From assembly GCF_900091505.1 (NCBI RefSeq), contig NZ_LT607409.1, forward strand, positions 868,001 through 932,000: a stretch of 64,000 bases of DNA, given 5' to 3'. Below are positions 50,415 through 60,238 of this stretch, piece by piece (position 1 is the first letter of the stretch; every line of letters begins with the position of its first letter). A model generated the notes under the pieces. The model saw nothing but the letters and a program-made list of their open reading frames with translations. It was not told where the DNA came from and searched no databases. This DNA is from Micromonospora chokoriensis. GTDB taxonomy: Bacteria > Actinomycetota > Actinomycetes > Mycobacteriales > Micromonosporaceae. Position numbers and translations under genes: made by a program.

Positions 50415-53210
50415 ATGAACAGAAACTCCCGTCCGGGGTCACGCCGACGACTACTCGTCGCGTTGCCCGTCATCGCCCTCGCGGCCACGTCACTGACCGT
50501 GACCGGCAGCGCGGCCGCCCAGTCGTCGTCCCCCACCCCCAGGGCGGTGATCGGGGCCGACGAGCACTACATCAACTACGCCGAGCCCGAGGTGCAGCCG
50601 GACACCAACGGTCGTGAGGTCAAGGGCAAGGGCGGCGTCTACACCCCTGCCGCCGAGTCGGCGCGCGCGTTCGACCGGAAGCACGCCCGGGGCAACCCGG
50701 TGGCGGCCCGGCAGTTGGCCAAGGCCGAGGCCCAGTCACTCAAGACGGGCCAGAACCCCCGCAAGTTCAAGAAGGCGCCGACCACGCAGACGGCGAAGCT
50801 GCTGACGCTGCTTGTCGAGTTCAACGACAAGGCCAACGACGACTTCACCGACGTGATGGTGCCGAAGACGGTGTTCGAGGACCGGACCTGCGTCCCCGGC
50901 ACCGTCCAGAACGGCCCGAAGCACAACAAGATCCCGGACCCGGCGCGACTGCCGCACGAGGACAACAACTCGATGTGGGTGCCGGACTTCTCGCCGCAGC
51001 ACTACAACAAGATGCTGTACAGCAAGAAGGGCATCACCGAGCGGGTCCGCACCGACCTCAAGGGCCCGGACGGCAAGAAGGGCATCGACCTGTCCGGTCG
51101 CACGATGCACAACATGTACCTGGAGATGTCCAAGAACGCGTACACGGTGGACGGGCAGGCCAGCCCGTGGATCACCGTGCCGCACTCGGAGGGCTGGTAC
51201 GCCGCCAACCGCTGCTTCCAGGACGAGACCGGCGCCTGGGTTCCCGGCCGTGAGCAGTCGATGAACGGCCACCCGGACAACCCGGCCGGCGCGGGCCGCC
51301 TGGCGACCGACGCGATCGACGCGCTCGTCGCGAAGGACCCGGACTTCCCGTGGGCCGACTACGACATCGAGGACCAGGCCGACCGCGACGGTGACGGCAA
51401 CCTCTTCGAGCCGGACGGCGTGATCGACCACCTGGTGCTGGTGCACGCCGGTCAGGGCAAGTCGCGTGGCGGCGGCGACCAGGGCGTGTACGCCGTCTGG
51501 GCGCACTCCTCCACGGTTGCCGGCGGTTACACCATCCCGGGCACCAACATCAAGGCGTCGAACTACATCGTGCAGCCGGAGGACGCCGGTGTCGGTGTCT
51601 TCGCCCACGAGTTCGGTCACGACCTGGGCCTGCCGGACCTCTACGACACGTCCGGTAACGCCGACTCCGATGTGGACTTCTGGGACCTGATGGCCTCCGG
51701 TTCGCACTCGGGCGAGATCTTCCAGGCGCTGCCGACGCACATGGGCATCTGGGACAAGTGGGTGCTCGGTTGGGCCGACCCGCTGACCATCCGTCCCGGA
51801 TCGAACCCCCGCGAGGTCAAGCTGGGCCAGACGTCGCGTACCCCGATCGACTCCGAGGACGGCATCAAGGTCGACCTGCCGGACAAGGTGACGACGCTGG
51901 CCACCCCGCACAGCGGCACGAAGATGTGGCACAGCAACAACGACCAGGAGTGGGCGGACGTCAAGCTGAGCCGCTCGGTCGACGTGCCGGCGGCAGCCGA
52001 CTCGAAGTTCTGGATGTGGAACAACTACATCATCGAGGAGGACTGGGACTACGGCTTCGTCGAGCTCTCCACCGACGGCGGTACGACCTGGACCGAGCAG
52101 AAGGTGTACGACGAGTCCGGCGCCGTGGTCACCACCCCGGACGGCTACGCCGACCCGAACGGTCGGATGAACGACTTCGGTGGCAAGAAGTACGGCCTGA
52201 CCGGCAGCACCGACGGCTGGCGGCACGACTACGTCGACCTGTCGGCGTACGCCGGGACGACCGTCCAGGTGCGGCTGCGGCTGGCCACCGACGAGGCGTT
52301 CGAGGAGCGCAACTGGTTCGTCGACGACTTCTCGGTCACCGGCGGCGGCGCGACCACCTGGAGTGACGACGTCGAGGGCGGCGACAACGGCTGGACGGCC
52401 ACCGGCGGCACCTTCGTCGACACCACCGGCGGGGGCTGGAAGGTCTCCACCGGCACCGAGGTGCACGCCCAGTACTACCTGGCGGAGTGGCGCAACTTCG
52501 ACGGTTTCGACAAGGGCCTCCAGTACGCCTACGACACCATCTACTCGCACGAGGCGTGGAAGGTCGACCGGATCTCCTACAACGCCCCGGGCATGCTGGT
52601 CTGGTACCGGGACACCGCGCTCGGCGACGTCAACCACGTCACCGGGCAGATGACCGCCCTGCCCAGCTACGGCGCGAAGGGCGGGTTGCTCATCGTCGAC
52701 TCGCACTTCGACCCGCTGCGCCGCACCGGCGAGGCGGCCGTGAAGGACCCGTCGGTGACGGACAACCTGCCGAGCCGTCCGCAGTCGTCGAACGCGGCGT
52801 TCTCGCTGAACCGGACGTACCCCTTCACGGAGTGCCTGGAGGCGGCGGACGAGCCGTACAGCGCGTACTGCACGAAGTTCAAGGGGTTGCCGCCGGTCAA
52901 GTCGTTCACCGACGCCAAGGGCTGGTACCCGGGCATCGAGATGCGCGACGGTGCCGCGTACGCCCGGGACAACGACGCGTCGGTGGTGCTGCCGTCGCGG
53001 GACAACGCGCCGTACACCACCCGGGTCACCAACCCGGACGGTAGCCCGGCGCCGGAGTTCTACGGCGTCACCCTGGGCGGCGGGGCGATCGTGCTGGGCA
53101 CCGGCAACCCGGGCGACCAGGGCGTGAACTACGGCGTCTCGCTGACGATCAAGAAGGCGGCGAGCGACAACTCGTCGGCTCAGATCTTCGTCACCCCGGC
53201 GAAGAAGTAA
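50415..53210 (+). CDS. secreted M6 metalloprotease (immune inhibitor A type)
   Basis: A 931-residue exported zinc protease. The signal peptide (RRRLLVALPVIALAATSLTVTGSAAAQ) occupies about residues 1-36, followed by a propeptide. The catalytic HEFGHDLGLPD starts at His398, with the downstream Asp typical of M6. A C-terminal beta-sandwich region with YVDLSAYAGTTVQVRLRLATDE (about residue 607) resembles the immune inhibitor A adhesion-like domain. ATG 50415 gives the signal peptide. Degrades host or environmental proteins; the target is unknown. Confidence 0.93.
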   Translation: MNRNSRPGSRRRLLVALPVIALAATSLTVTGSAAAQSSSPTPRAVIGADEHYINYAEPEVQPDTNGREVKGKGGVYTPAAESARAFDRKHARGNPVAARQLAKAEAQSLKTGQNPRKFKKAPTTQTAKLLTLLVEFNDKANDDFTDVMVPKTVFEDRTCVPGTVQNGPKHNKIPDPARLPHEDNNSMWVPDFSPQHYNKMLYSKKGITERVRTDLKGPDGKKGIDLSGRTMHNMYLEMSKNAYTVDGQASPWITVPHSEGWYAANRCFQDETGAWVPGREQSMNGHPDNPAGAGRLATDAIDALVAKDPDFPWADYDIEDQADRDGDGNLFEPDGVIDHLVLVHAGQGKSRGGGDQGVYAVWAHSSTVAGGYTIPGTNIKASNYIVQPEDAGVGVFAHEFGHDLGLPDLYDTSGNADSDVDFWDLMASGSHSGEIFQALPTHMGIWDKWVLGWADPLTIRPGSNPREVKLGQTSRTPIDSEDGIKVDLPDKVTTLATPHSGTKMWHSNNDQEWADVKLSRSVDVPAAADSKFWMWNNYIIEEDWDYGFVELSTDGGTTWTEQKVYDESGAVVTTPDGYADPNGRMNDFGGKKYGLTGSTDGWRHDYVDLSAYAGTTVQVRLRLATDEAFEERNWFVDDFSVTGGGATTWSDDVEGGDNGWTATGGTFVDTTGGGWKVSTGTEVHAQYYLAEWRNFDGFDKGLQYAYDTIYSHEAWKVDRISYNAPGMLVWYRDTALGDVNHVTGQMTALPSYGAKGGLLIVDSHFDPLRRTGEAAVKDPSVTDNLPSRPQSSNAAFSLNRTYPFTECLEAADEPYSAYCTKFKGLPPVKSFTDAKGWYPGIEMRDGAAYARDNDASVVLPSRDNAPYTTRVTNPDGSPAPEFYGVTLGGGAIVLGTGNPGDQGVNYGVSLTIKKAASDNSSAQIFVTPAKK

Positions 53211-53235
53211 CGGTTTTCCGGTTCGACAACTGACG

Positions 53236-53269
53236 GTGGGGCCGGTGACGGAGACGTCACCGGCCCCAC
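53236..53269 (+). terminator. terminator between the M6 protease genes
   Basis: Perfect 14-bp stem (53236-53249 with 53256-53269) and a 6-nt loop, 25 bp after the first protease stop, with no U-tract. It indicates the two genes are separately transcribed. Confidence 0.85.
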
Positions 53270-53527
53270 TGTCGTACATCGATCACATTGATCGAAATGG
53301 GTCGCTGTGAAGCAGGCCGGGCCCATCGTCGCTGGTCAGCGTGGCTGATGAAGCCCTGGTGTGTGACGGTGAAAAGCATTCCCAACAAAATCTTGCAACA
53401 AATCGACGCGTTCGTCTTCCCACCCGTCCCGGCAGTGTCTATGTTCACCAATGGTCCCACTAGTGGGATCGATCTCCCACCGGCCCGTACCCCCGTTGGG
53501 CCGGTTCCCTCACACCGGAGGTACCAC
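53270..53527. other. upstream region of the second M6 protease
   Basis: Within a 317-bp gap. It contains an AT-richer segment (about 53370-53410) and the GGAGGT ribosome site just before the start; no distinct operator is identified. Confidence 0.5.
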
Positions 53528-55975
53528 GTGCGCAAAGTCGCAGTGGGTCTGCTCGGGCTTTCACTGACGGCGACAGGCCTGGCGATCGGCCCGTCCGCCT
53601 CGGCGGCCCCGCAGCCCAAACTGCCGGCAGCAGCACCGGCCGCTGCCGAACCACAGGCGCTGAAGGATGAGCTCCCCGACAAGCTTGAGGACAAGCGCCG
53701 CGCGCTGCGTCAGCAGGGTCTCGCCGACGTGCTGACCGGTCGCAGCAAGCCGATCGAGCGCAACGGAAGCACTGTCGTCAAGGTCGGCGAGGTCGGCAAG
53801 GCGGGCAGCAACGCCCGCGCCCGCACCGCCGGCGGCGGCCAGGAGACCAGGGACCAGTACGTCGAGCTCAAGCGTGAGCGGACCGACAAGATCTTCGTGA
53901 TTCTGGCCGAGTTCGGTGACGAACGGCACCCGTCCTACCCGGACAAGGACATGAACCCGGACATCGCCGGACCGGCGACGTTCGACGGCCCGCTGCACAA
54001 CAAGATCCCCGAGCCCAACCGGGCTGTGGACAACTCCACCATCTGGCAGCCGGACTTCAGCCCGGAGCACTTCCGCCAGCTCTACTTCGGCACCAACCCG
54101 GGCGACGAGTCGCTCAAGCAGTACTACGAGGCGCAGTCCTCGGGTCGTTACACCGTCGAGGGTGAGGTGACCGACTGGGTCAAGGTCCGGTACAACGAGG
54201 CCCGCTACGGTCGCTCCGACGACCCGAAGGCCGACGACGACCCGACCGGCGACCCCGCCGTCTGCGGCGACAACGTCTGCTCGAACACCTGGTACCTGAT
54301 CCGCGACGCCGCCAACCAGTGGGTCGCCGACCAGAAGGCCAAGGGTCGGACGGACGCGGAGATCGCCGCGGAGATGAAGTCCTTCGACCAGTGGGACCGC
54401 TTCGACTACGACGGCGACGGCGACTTCAACGAGTCGGACGGCTACATCGACCACTTCCAGATCGTCCACTCCGGCGGCGACCAGGCCGATGGCGACCCGC
54501 AGCAGGGTGAGGACGCGATCTGGAGCCACCGTTGGTCGGCGTTCAACAGCTCGCCCGTGGGCCCGCCGAACTTCCCGATCGGCGGCACCCAGATCGGCAA
54601 CACCGGCGTCTGGATCCGCGACTACACGATCCAGCCGGAAAACGGCGGTCGCAGCGTCTTCTACCACGAGTACGGCCACGACCTCGGCCTGCCGGACGAC
54701 TACGGTCCCGCCGACAACAGCAACGAGCACTGGACCCTGATGGCCCAGAGCCGGCTCGGTGCCAAGAACGACGCCGGTATCGGCGACCGGGGCGGCGACC
54801 TCGGCGCCTGGAACAAGTTCCAGCTCGGCTGGCTCGACTACGAGGTGGTCGTGGCGGGGCAGAAGCGCACCATGGAGCTCGGCCCGCAGGAATACAACTC
54901 CAAGAAGGCACAGGCCGTCATCGTCGTGCTGCCACCACGGGAGTACACCTTCAACTACGGCGCTCCGTTCGAGGGCTCGAAGCAGTACTTCTCTGGCAAC
55001 AGGGACAACCTCGACGGCACCATGACGAGGACGTTCGACCTGACCGGCAAGTCCTCGGCGGCGATGTCGCTGAAGGGCAAGTACAGCATCGAGGCGGGCT
55101 ACGACTACCTCTACTTCGAGGCGTCGACGGACGGCGGTCAGACCTGGACCGACCTGGACGGCACCGTCAACGGCCAGCCGATCGGCGTGGACGGCGCGGG
55201 CCGCCCGGCCCTCGACGGCACCAGCAACGGCGCGTGGGCCGACATCAACATCCCGCTGACCTCGCTCGCCGGCAAGGTGGCGCAGGTCCGCCTGCACTAC
55301 GTCACCGACGGCGGCGTGTCCGAGGGCGGCTTCTTCGGTGACGCGATCACCGTGACCGCCGACGGTCAGACCGTGTTCAGCGACGGTGCCGAGACCGACG
55401 CGGGTTGGGCGCTCAGCGAGTGGGAGGCCGTCGGTGCCACCTACACCGACGAGTTCGACAACTTCTACATCGCCGGCAACCGGTCCTACGTGTCCTACGA
55501 CAAGTACCTGAAGACCGGCCCGTACTTCTTCGGCTACGCGAACACCCGCCCGGACTGGGTGGACCACTACGCGTACCAGGAGGGCCTGCTCATCTCGTAC
55601 TGGAACACCCGCTGGGAGGACAACAACACCGCCCCGGCCTCGCCGACCAACCCGGGTGGTCACCCGGGTGAGGGTCGCAACCTGTACATCGACGCGCACC
55701 CGCGCCCGATCTACAACCTGACCGGTGCCCCGTGGCGCGCCCGCATCCAGATGTACGACGCGCCGTTCAGCCTGAACAAGGCCGACTCGTTCACCCTGCA
55801 CCTCAACAGCCAGCCGCAGTACATCCGTGGCCAGGATGCCGAGCCGCTGTTCGACGACACCAAGAAGTACTTCTACGAGGAGCTGCCGAACCACGGCGTC
55901 AAGCTCCCCGCCACCGGTGTCAAGATCAAGGTTCTGGAGCAGGACGGCACCTCGATGAAGATCCGGATCAGCTGA
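53528..55975 (+). CDS. secreted M6 metalloprotease, second copy
   Basis: An 815-residue paralogue of the preceding protease: signal peptide VRKVAVGLLGLSLTATGLAIGPSASA, propeptide, catalytic HEYGHDLGLPD from His380, then WTLMAQ and the C-terminal jelly-roll domain (ADINIPLTSLAGKVAQVRLHYVTDG). The GTG start is preceded by a perfect GGAGGT. Both proteases share the WxPDFSPxH motif near residue 180-200, marking a common ancestor. Confidence 0.93.
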   Translation: MRKVAVGLLGLSLTATGLAIGPSASAAPQPKLPAAAPAAAEPQALKDELPDKLEDKRRALRQQGLADVLTGRSKPIERNGSTVVKVGEVGKAGSNARARTAGGGQETRDQYVELKRERTDKIFVILAEFGDERHPSYPDKDMNPDIAGPATFDGPLHNKIPEPNRAVDNSTIWQPDFSPEHFRQLYFGTNPGDESLKQYYEAQSSGRYTVEGEVTDWVKVRYNEARYGRSDDPKADDDPTGDPAVCGDNVCSNTWYLIRDAANQWVADQKAKGRTDAEIAAEMKSFDQWDRFDYDGDGDFNESDGYIDHFQIVHSGGDQADGDPQQGEDAIWSHRWSAFNSSPVGPPNFPIGGTQIGNTGVWIRDYTIQPENGGRSVFYHEYGHDLGLPDDYGPADNSNEHWTLMAQSRLGAKNDAGIGDRGGDLGAWNKFQLGWLDYEVVVAGQKRTMELGPQEYNSKKAQAVIVVLPPREYTFNYGAPFEGSKQYFSGNRDNLDGTMTRTFDLTGKSSAAMSLKGKYSIEAGYDYLYFEASTDGGQTWTDLDGTVNGQPIGVDGAGRPALDGTSNGAWADINIPLTSLAGKVAQVRLHYVTDGGVSEGGFFGDAITVTADGQTVFSDGAETDAGWALSEWEAVGATYTDEFDNFYIAGNRSYVSYDKYLKTGPYFFGYANTRPDWVDHYAYQEGLLISYWNTRWEDNNTAPASPTNPGGHPGEGRNLYIDAHPRPIYNLTGAPWRARIQMYDAPFSLNKADSFTLHLNSQPQYIRGQDAEPLFDDTKKYFYEELPNHGVKLPATGVKIKVLEQDGTSMKIRIS

Positions 55976-55996
55976 CCACTGGTCCACCAGCACCAA

Positions 55997-56031
55997 GCGA
56001 CGCCCGGGCAGGCCACCTGCCCGGGCGTCGC
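55997..56031 (+). terminator. terminator after the second M6 protease
   Basis: Perfect 15-bp stem (55997-56011 with 56017-56031) and a 5-nt loop, followed by CCGTTGT. Confidence 0.88.
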
Positions 56032-56127
56032 CCGTTGTCCGGCCGGACCCTGGCACCGCTCCGGGTCAAACCCGGGGCTTTCCCCTGTTCAACGCGACCA
56101 CCAGGGTCGTCGGCGGCAGCCGGGCCC

Positions 56128-56133
56128 TAGGCT
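56128..56133 (+). promoter_or_regulatory. -10 element TAGGCT, probably leaderless
   Basis: TAGGCT ends 7 nt before ATG 56141, the same spacing as at 41214. Confidence 0.45.
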
Positions 56134-56140
56134 GTCTGCC

Positions 56141-57073
56141 ATGACCGACCAGCGCGGCGGGGCCGTCGACGAGTCCTGTGTCCTCACCGAAGGGCCGTGG
56201 ACGCACCGCTTCGTCGGCGCCAACGGCAGCCGGTTCCACGTGGTCGAGGCCGGCACCGGGCCGATGGTGCTGTTCCTGCACGGCTTCCCGGAGTACTGGT
56301 GGGCGTGGCACCAGATGCTGCCGGCCGTCGCCGACGCCGGGTTCCGGGCGGTCGCCGTCGACCTGCGCGGTTACGGCGCCAGCGACAAACCACCCCGGGG
56401 GTACGACGGCTACACCCTGGCCGCCGACATCGCCGGGCTGATCCGTGCGCTCGGTGAGCGGTCGGCGACGATCGTCGGCAGTGGCCTCGGCGGCATGGTG
56501 GCGTGGACGGTGGCCTCGTTCCACCCGTCGCTGGTCCGTCGACTCGTGGTGCTGGGTGCGCCGCACCCGCTGCGACTGCGCGCCGCCATCTTCGCCGACC
56601 CGCGCGGGCAGTTCGCCGCCTCCACACCGGCGTTGAAATTCCAGCTACCCCGCTACGAACACGTGCTGACCCGGGACGGCGCGGCGGGCGTCGACGAGAT
56701 CCTGCGCCGCTGGGGCGGGCCGCGCTGGGTGGCGGGCCCGGAGTTCGCGGCGTACAGCGAGCGGTGCCGGGAGGCGATGCGCATCCCGCAGGCCGCGTTC
56801 TGCGCCCTGGAGGGCTACCGGTGGGCGTTCCGTTCGCTGTTGCGGCTGCACGGCTACCGGTTCGTCCGCCTGATGCAGAAGCCGCTGTCCACCCCGACCC
56901 TGCAACTGCACGGGGCGCTGGATGCCGCCTCGCTGCCGCGGACCGCCCTGGGCTCCGGCCGCTACGTCGTCGCGCCCTACGAGTGGCGACTGCTCGACGG
57001 GGTGGGGCACTTCCCGCACCTGGAGACGCCCGATCTGGTGCTCGGCGAGATCCTGCGCTGGGCCAAGAGCTGA
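56141..57073 (+). CDS. alpha/beta hydrolase (epoxide-hydrolase-like) lacking the usual nucleophile
   Basis: A 310-residue alpha/beta hydrolase, positionally like Rv3670 (EphE). It has the oxyanion motif HGFPEYWWAWHQML (about residues 47-60) and the terminal histidine in GVGHFPHLE (about 289). At the nucleophile elbow, where GHDWGG is expected, it reads GSGLGGM (about 114-120), so the Asp position is Gly. It may use the nearby Ser or be non-catalytic. It has no signal peptide. Confidence 0.8.
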   Translation: MTDQRGGAVDESCVLTEGPWTHRFVGANGSRFHVVEAGTGPMVLFLHGFPEYWWAWHQMLPAVADAGFRAVAVDLRGYGASDKPPRGYDGYTLAADIAGLIRALGERSATIVGSGLGGMVAWTVASFHPSLVRRLVVLGAPHPLRLRAAIFADPRGQFAASTPALKFQLPRYEHVLTRDGAAGVDEILRRWGGPRWVAGPEFAAYSERCREAMRIPQAAFCALEGYRWAFRSLLRLHGYRFVRLMQKPLSTPTLQLHGALDAASLPRTALGSGRYVVAPYEWRLLDGVGHFPHLETPDLVLGEILRWAKS

Positions 57074-57077
57074 CCGC

Positions 57078-57443
57078 TCAGACCCGTTGCTCCCGCAGGT
57101 CGGTGACCTCGGCGGCCGGCGCCCACCCCTGGTAGACGCCGAAGTCGAAGACCTCCAGCCGCATCGCCTCCGCCACCGGCCAGCGGCCACCCGTGTATTC
57201 CACCCGCAGCCAGGCGTCGTGTTCGCCGAGCACGATGAACGGCTGCCCCTGCCAGGTGCAGGTGGTCCGCACGTACGCCAGGTCCTCGATCTCGCTCGCC
57301 GGCAGCACCCGGACGTACCGGCCCGCGCGGACCTCCTCGAAGCCCTCGCCCGGCTCCGGCTGGTAGAGGCGAATGTTGTCGCCGTCCGGGCTGGCCTGGT
57401 ATTCCCGGCCCTGCCAACGGGCCACGTAGCCGTCGCGCTTCAC
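57078..57443 (-). CDS. hypothetical protein coupled to the SseB-type gene
   Basis: A 121-residue beta-rich soluble protein (YVARWQGREYQASPDGDNIRLYQ; LRVEYTGGRWPVAEAMRLEVFDFG). No known domain. Its GTG overlaps the TGA of the SseB-type gene (GTGA), so they act together, near the mycosin gene of a T7SS locus. Confidence 0.65.
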   Translation of the reverse strand: MKRDGYVARWQGREYQASPDGDNIRLYQPEPGEGFEEVRAGRYVRVLPASEIEDLAYVRTTCTWQGQPFIVLGEHDAWLRVEYTGGRWPVAEAMRLEVFDFGVYQGWAPAAEVTDLREQRV

Positions 57444-60238
57444 GCCTCACCGACCCGTCGCCAGACCACCGTGTCGGTGTCGAGTTCCGCCACCACCCGC
57501 TCGGTGCCGTCCACGCCGATCCGCCACAGCTGCGCGCCGTGCGGGAGGCGTGCGCTGTCCACCTTGAACTCCGCCACCACGTCGCTGCTCTCACCCGGGG
57601 CGAAGCCGTTGCCGCGGAACGGGGGACGCTCGATGACCCAGCCCTCCATGGCTCGCATCGCCGGCTCGTTCTGACCGCCGTACGGGATGCGGTAGAGGCT
57701 CGGCCGGTGCGCCGGCCAGCGCAGCACGTAGATCTCCTCGGCGTCGCGGGAGAACGGCGAGCCGGGGTAGCTGAGGCCGAGCGCGTCGTGCACCTGCGCC
57801 GGCGTGGTCAGGTGCGCCAACTCACCGGCCCGGTGCACGAAGCCGGAGACCCGGTCGTACCCCCGGTCGAGGTAGTAGGCGAGCTGGGAGGGGGCGATCG
57901 CCTTCTGCATGACAGTCGGTCGGGTCGGGTCGACCGCGGCCGGAGCGTACCGGGGGCGGGCGGTGGGCTCCGCCGCGACCGGGGCTTCCTCCGGGTCGAC
58001 CTCCAGGTCGTCACCGAGCCCCACCTCGGCGGCCCAGTTGGCCAACGCGACGATCTGCTCCCCGGGCAACTTGGCACCGACAGGTGTGCCCGGGTTGACG
58101 GCGAACGACCAGTCCTCGTCCGGCCAACGTCGGATCAGTTGGGCGAACTTCACCCGGACCGTGTCGACGTCACCCTCGAAGTGGTCGGCGAGGCGCTCGG
58201 GGGACGTGTAGACCACCACGTACGTCTCGCCGTCGAGTTGCGCCGTACGCCAGACGAAGCCCGCATCCCCGGGGCGGCTTCCGCGCAGCGACTCCGGTGC
58301 CGCCGGCAGCAGGACCCGGGCCAGCAGCAGTGTGGACAGGAAGGTGTCGGTGCTGCCCGAGCCGGCGGCGCCGAGAAGGTCCTCCTCGACCGTGTTGGCC
58401 GGCTCGAAGTCGACCGCCGCCGGGTCGTCGGCCGGCGGGCGCTGCCCGTCGCCGTCCGCGGTGTGGCTCTCGCCACCGACGGGCAGATCGGTGCTCGGCA
58501 CGCCGTCCGACGGGCTGCCGAGGTCGGACGGAGCGCCACCGACCGGGCTGTCGACGCGGGCGGCTGTGGTCTCCGTCGCAACGGTGGGTCCCGCGACGGA
58601 CGGGCTCGGCACCCGCTGGGCCGGGGTGAACGACGGCGGGGCCGGGCTGAACGACGACGGGGCGAACATGCTCGGCCCGGAGGACGTCGACCCGAACGGC
58701 GGCGGTGCGGCATCGGCAGGGTCGCTGGTCTCGACCGCGGCGGTGAGATCGCGGGACTCGATGATGGTGCCCTCGATGACGATGGGCGTGAAGCCGCGGC
58801 GCGGCGCGGGCGGGCCGGACACCGGCTCCGCAGCCGACGTCGACAGCTCCTCCACCGGCGGGTACGGGCTCGGCCGGTCGCGCGGGATCGCCTGGGTCTC
58901 CTCCGCCGGAGGGCTGGGCCGCTCCGACCCTCGGGTCAGCGGCGGCTCGCCGGTCATCCGGAAGGCGCGGGTGGGCTCCTCCGCCAGTAGGTCGGGCCGG
59001 CGTGGAGGCAGCGGCTGGGTGACCTCCTCGGCGGGTGCCGGTGCGCGTACCCCTCGGGGTGCGCCGAGGTCTGACACCGGCTGCCGGAACGGCCGGGTGG
59101 CGTCCGGGTCGCCCATCGGGAAGGCCCGGGTGGCGGTCTCGTCGGCCGGAGCATCGGCCGGACGGCGACGGGGGAAGGGTTGACTGCCACGCCCGAAGCG
59201 CGTCGGCGGGGCGGCCCGGTCACCTGGACGGCCTCCGCTCGTGCTCGGGTCGGGGCCGCGATCCCGGGCGGTGCTGGGTTCGAAGAAGGAGCGACGGGGA
59301 GCCTGCGGCCCACCGTTGCCGCCGAGCGGACCGTCGTCGCCCGGCCGGGCCGCCGCGGGCCAGCCCGCGCCGGACCTCGACTGGTCGGCACCGGGGTGGT
59401 CGGCAGGCGTCAGCGGTGCGAACCGGGACGGTCGACCGGTACGGGGCAGGGCGCTCGGTCGGGGCGGCTCGGTCGGTGGTCGCTGACCGGCGGGCAGGTC
59501 CTCCGCACCGGGTCGGCGCGACGGCTCGGCCGGGGTGGGCGTGCGGGACGCCGGGCCCGGCACCGAGGGGGCACCCACCCGCGGCTGCGCATCCCTCGCG
59601 GGCCCGCGAGGAGGGACCGGGGCAGGCGGAACGGGGGGAGGCGGAACAGCGGCAGGGGGAACGGGAGCAGGCGGAACCGGCGGCGGAGGAGTCGGAGCGA
59701 GCACCGTCGCGTCCGAGCCGGGCGACGACGCACGGGCCGCCGACTGTCGACCAGCGGCCGGCGTCGCGTCCCGACCGGGAGACCCGCTCCGGGTGCGGGC
59801 GAGGGTCTCCGCCCGTTCCAGGCGGGCGCGGGCACCCATGGCACGGCCGGGGAGACGGACGTCCCCCCGCGAGAGTTGGGCGACGAACCAGGCCGGCAGG
59901 TAACCCTCGACCGGAAGGCCGGGGTTGACGGCGAGCCACCACTCCTGATTGGGCCAGCCGACCGCGAGGTCCGCGAAGGGGACGCGTCGGTTGCTGCCCG
60001 GATGCTCACCGAGGCACGCCCGCAGTGCGGCAGCGGAGGTGAAGGCCAGGACGTGCGTCCGACCACCGGTGGTCCAGGTGCCCCAGCCGGCGGGTGGCTG
60101 GCCGGGCTGTGTCGGGGCGGAGACCGGCAACAGCAGGTCGGTGCGGGACAGAAGCCGGAAGTAGAGCTCCTGGTCATTGGCGTGCAGCGCGTCGCGCATC
60201 GCCACCTCGGCCTCCGTGGCCGGCTCCCATTCGGTCAC
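57440..60238 (-). CDS. tandem SseB-domain protein with long disordered linker, T7SS-linked
   Basis: A 932-residue protein. Two SseB N-terminal-like domains, at about residues 10-120 (TDLLLPVSAP; WWLAVNPGLPVEGYLP) and about 645-750 (LLARVLLPAAPE; WSFAVNPGTPVGAKLP), are joined by a Pro/Ala/Thr-rich linker of nearly 500 residues. A C-terminal domain follows (about 795-930). No membrane or signal segment. GTG 60238 is preferred since GGGAGG lies 5 nt upstream; GTG 60244 overlaps that site. It is divergent from mycosin, implying a T7SS accessory role. Confidence 0.7.
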   Translation of the reverse strand: MTEWEPATEAEVAMRDALHANDQELYFRLLSRTDLLLPVSAPTQPGQPPAGWGTWTTGGRTHVLAFTSAAALRACLGEHPGSNRRVPFADLAVGWPNQEWWLAVNPGLPVEGYLPAWFVAQLSRGDVRLPGRAMGARARLERAETLARTRSGSPGRDATPAAGRQSAARASSPGSDATVLAPTPPPPVPPAPVPPAAVPPPPVPPAPVPPRGPARDAQPRVGAPSVPGPASRTPTPAEPSRRPGAEDLPAGQRPPTEPPRPSALPRTGRPSRFAPLTPADHPGADQSRSGAGWPAAARPGDDGPLGGNGGPQAPRRSFFEPSTARDRGPDPSTSGGRPGDRAAPPTRFGRGSQPFPRRRPADAPADETATRAFPMGDPDATRPFRQPVSDLGAPRGVRAPAPAEEVTQPLPPRRPDLLAEEPTRAFRMTGEPPLTRGSERPSPPAEETQAIPRDRPSPYPPVEELSTSAAEPVSGPPAPRRGFTPIVIEGTIIESRDLTAAVETSDPADAAPPPFGSTSSGPSMFAPSSFSPAPPSFTPAQRVPSPSVAGPTVATETTAARVDSPVGGAPSDLGSPSDGVPSTDLPVGGESHTADGDGQRPPADDPAAVDFEPANTVEEDLLGAAGSGSTDTFLSTLLLARVLLPAAPESLRGSRPGDAGFVWRTAQLDGETYVVVYTSPERLADHFEGDVDTVRVKFAQLIRRWPDEDWSFAVNPGTPVGAKLPGEQIVALANWAAEVGLGDDLEVDPEEAPVAAEPTARPRYAPAAVDPTRPTVMQKAIAPSQLAYYLDRGYDRVSGFVHRAGELAHLTTPAQVHDALGLSYPGSPFSRDAEEIYVLRWPAHRPSLYRIPYGGQNEPAMRAMEGWVIERPPFRGNGFAPGESSDVVAEFKVDSARLPHGAQLWRIGVDGTERVVAELDTDTVVWRRVGEA

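Noticed and set aside
50736..53279. 847-codon open frame opposite the first M6 protease
   Set aside because: Antisense shadow; the protease strand carries the signal peptide, catalytic motif and ribosome site.
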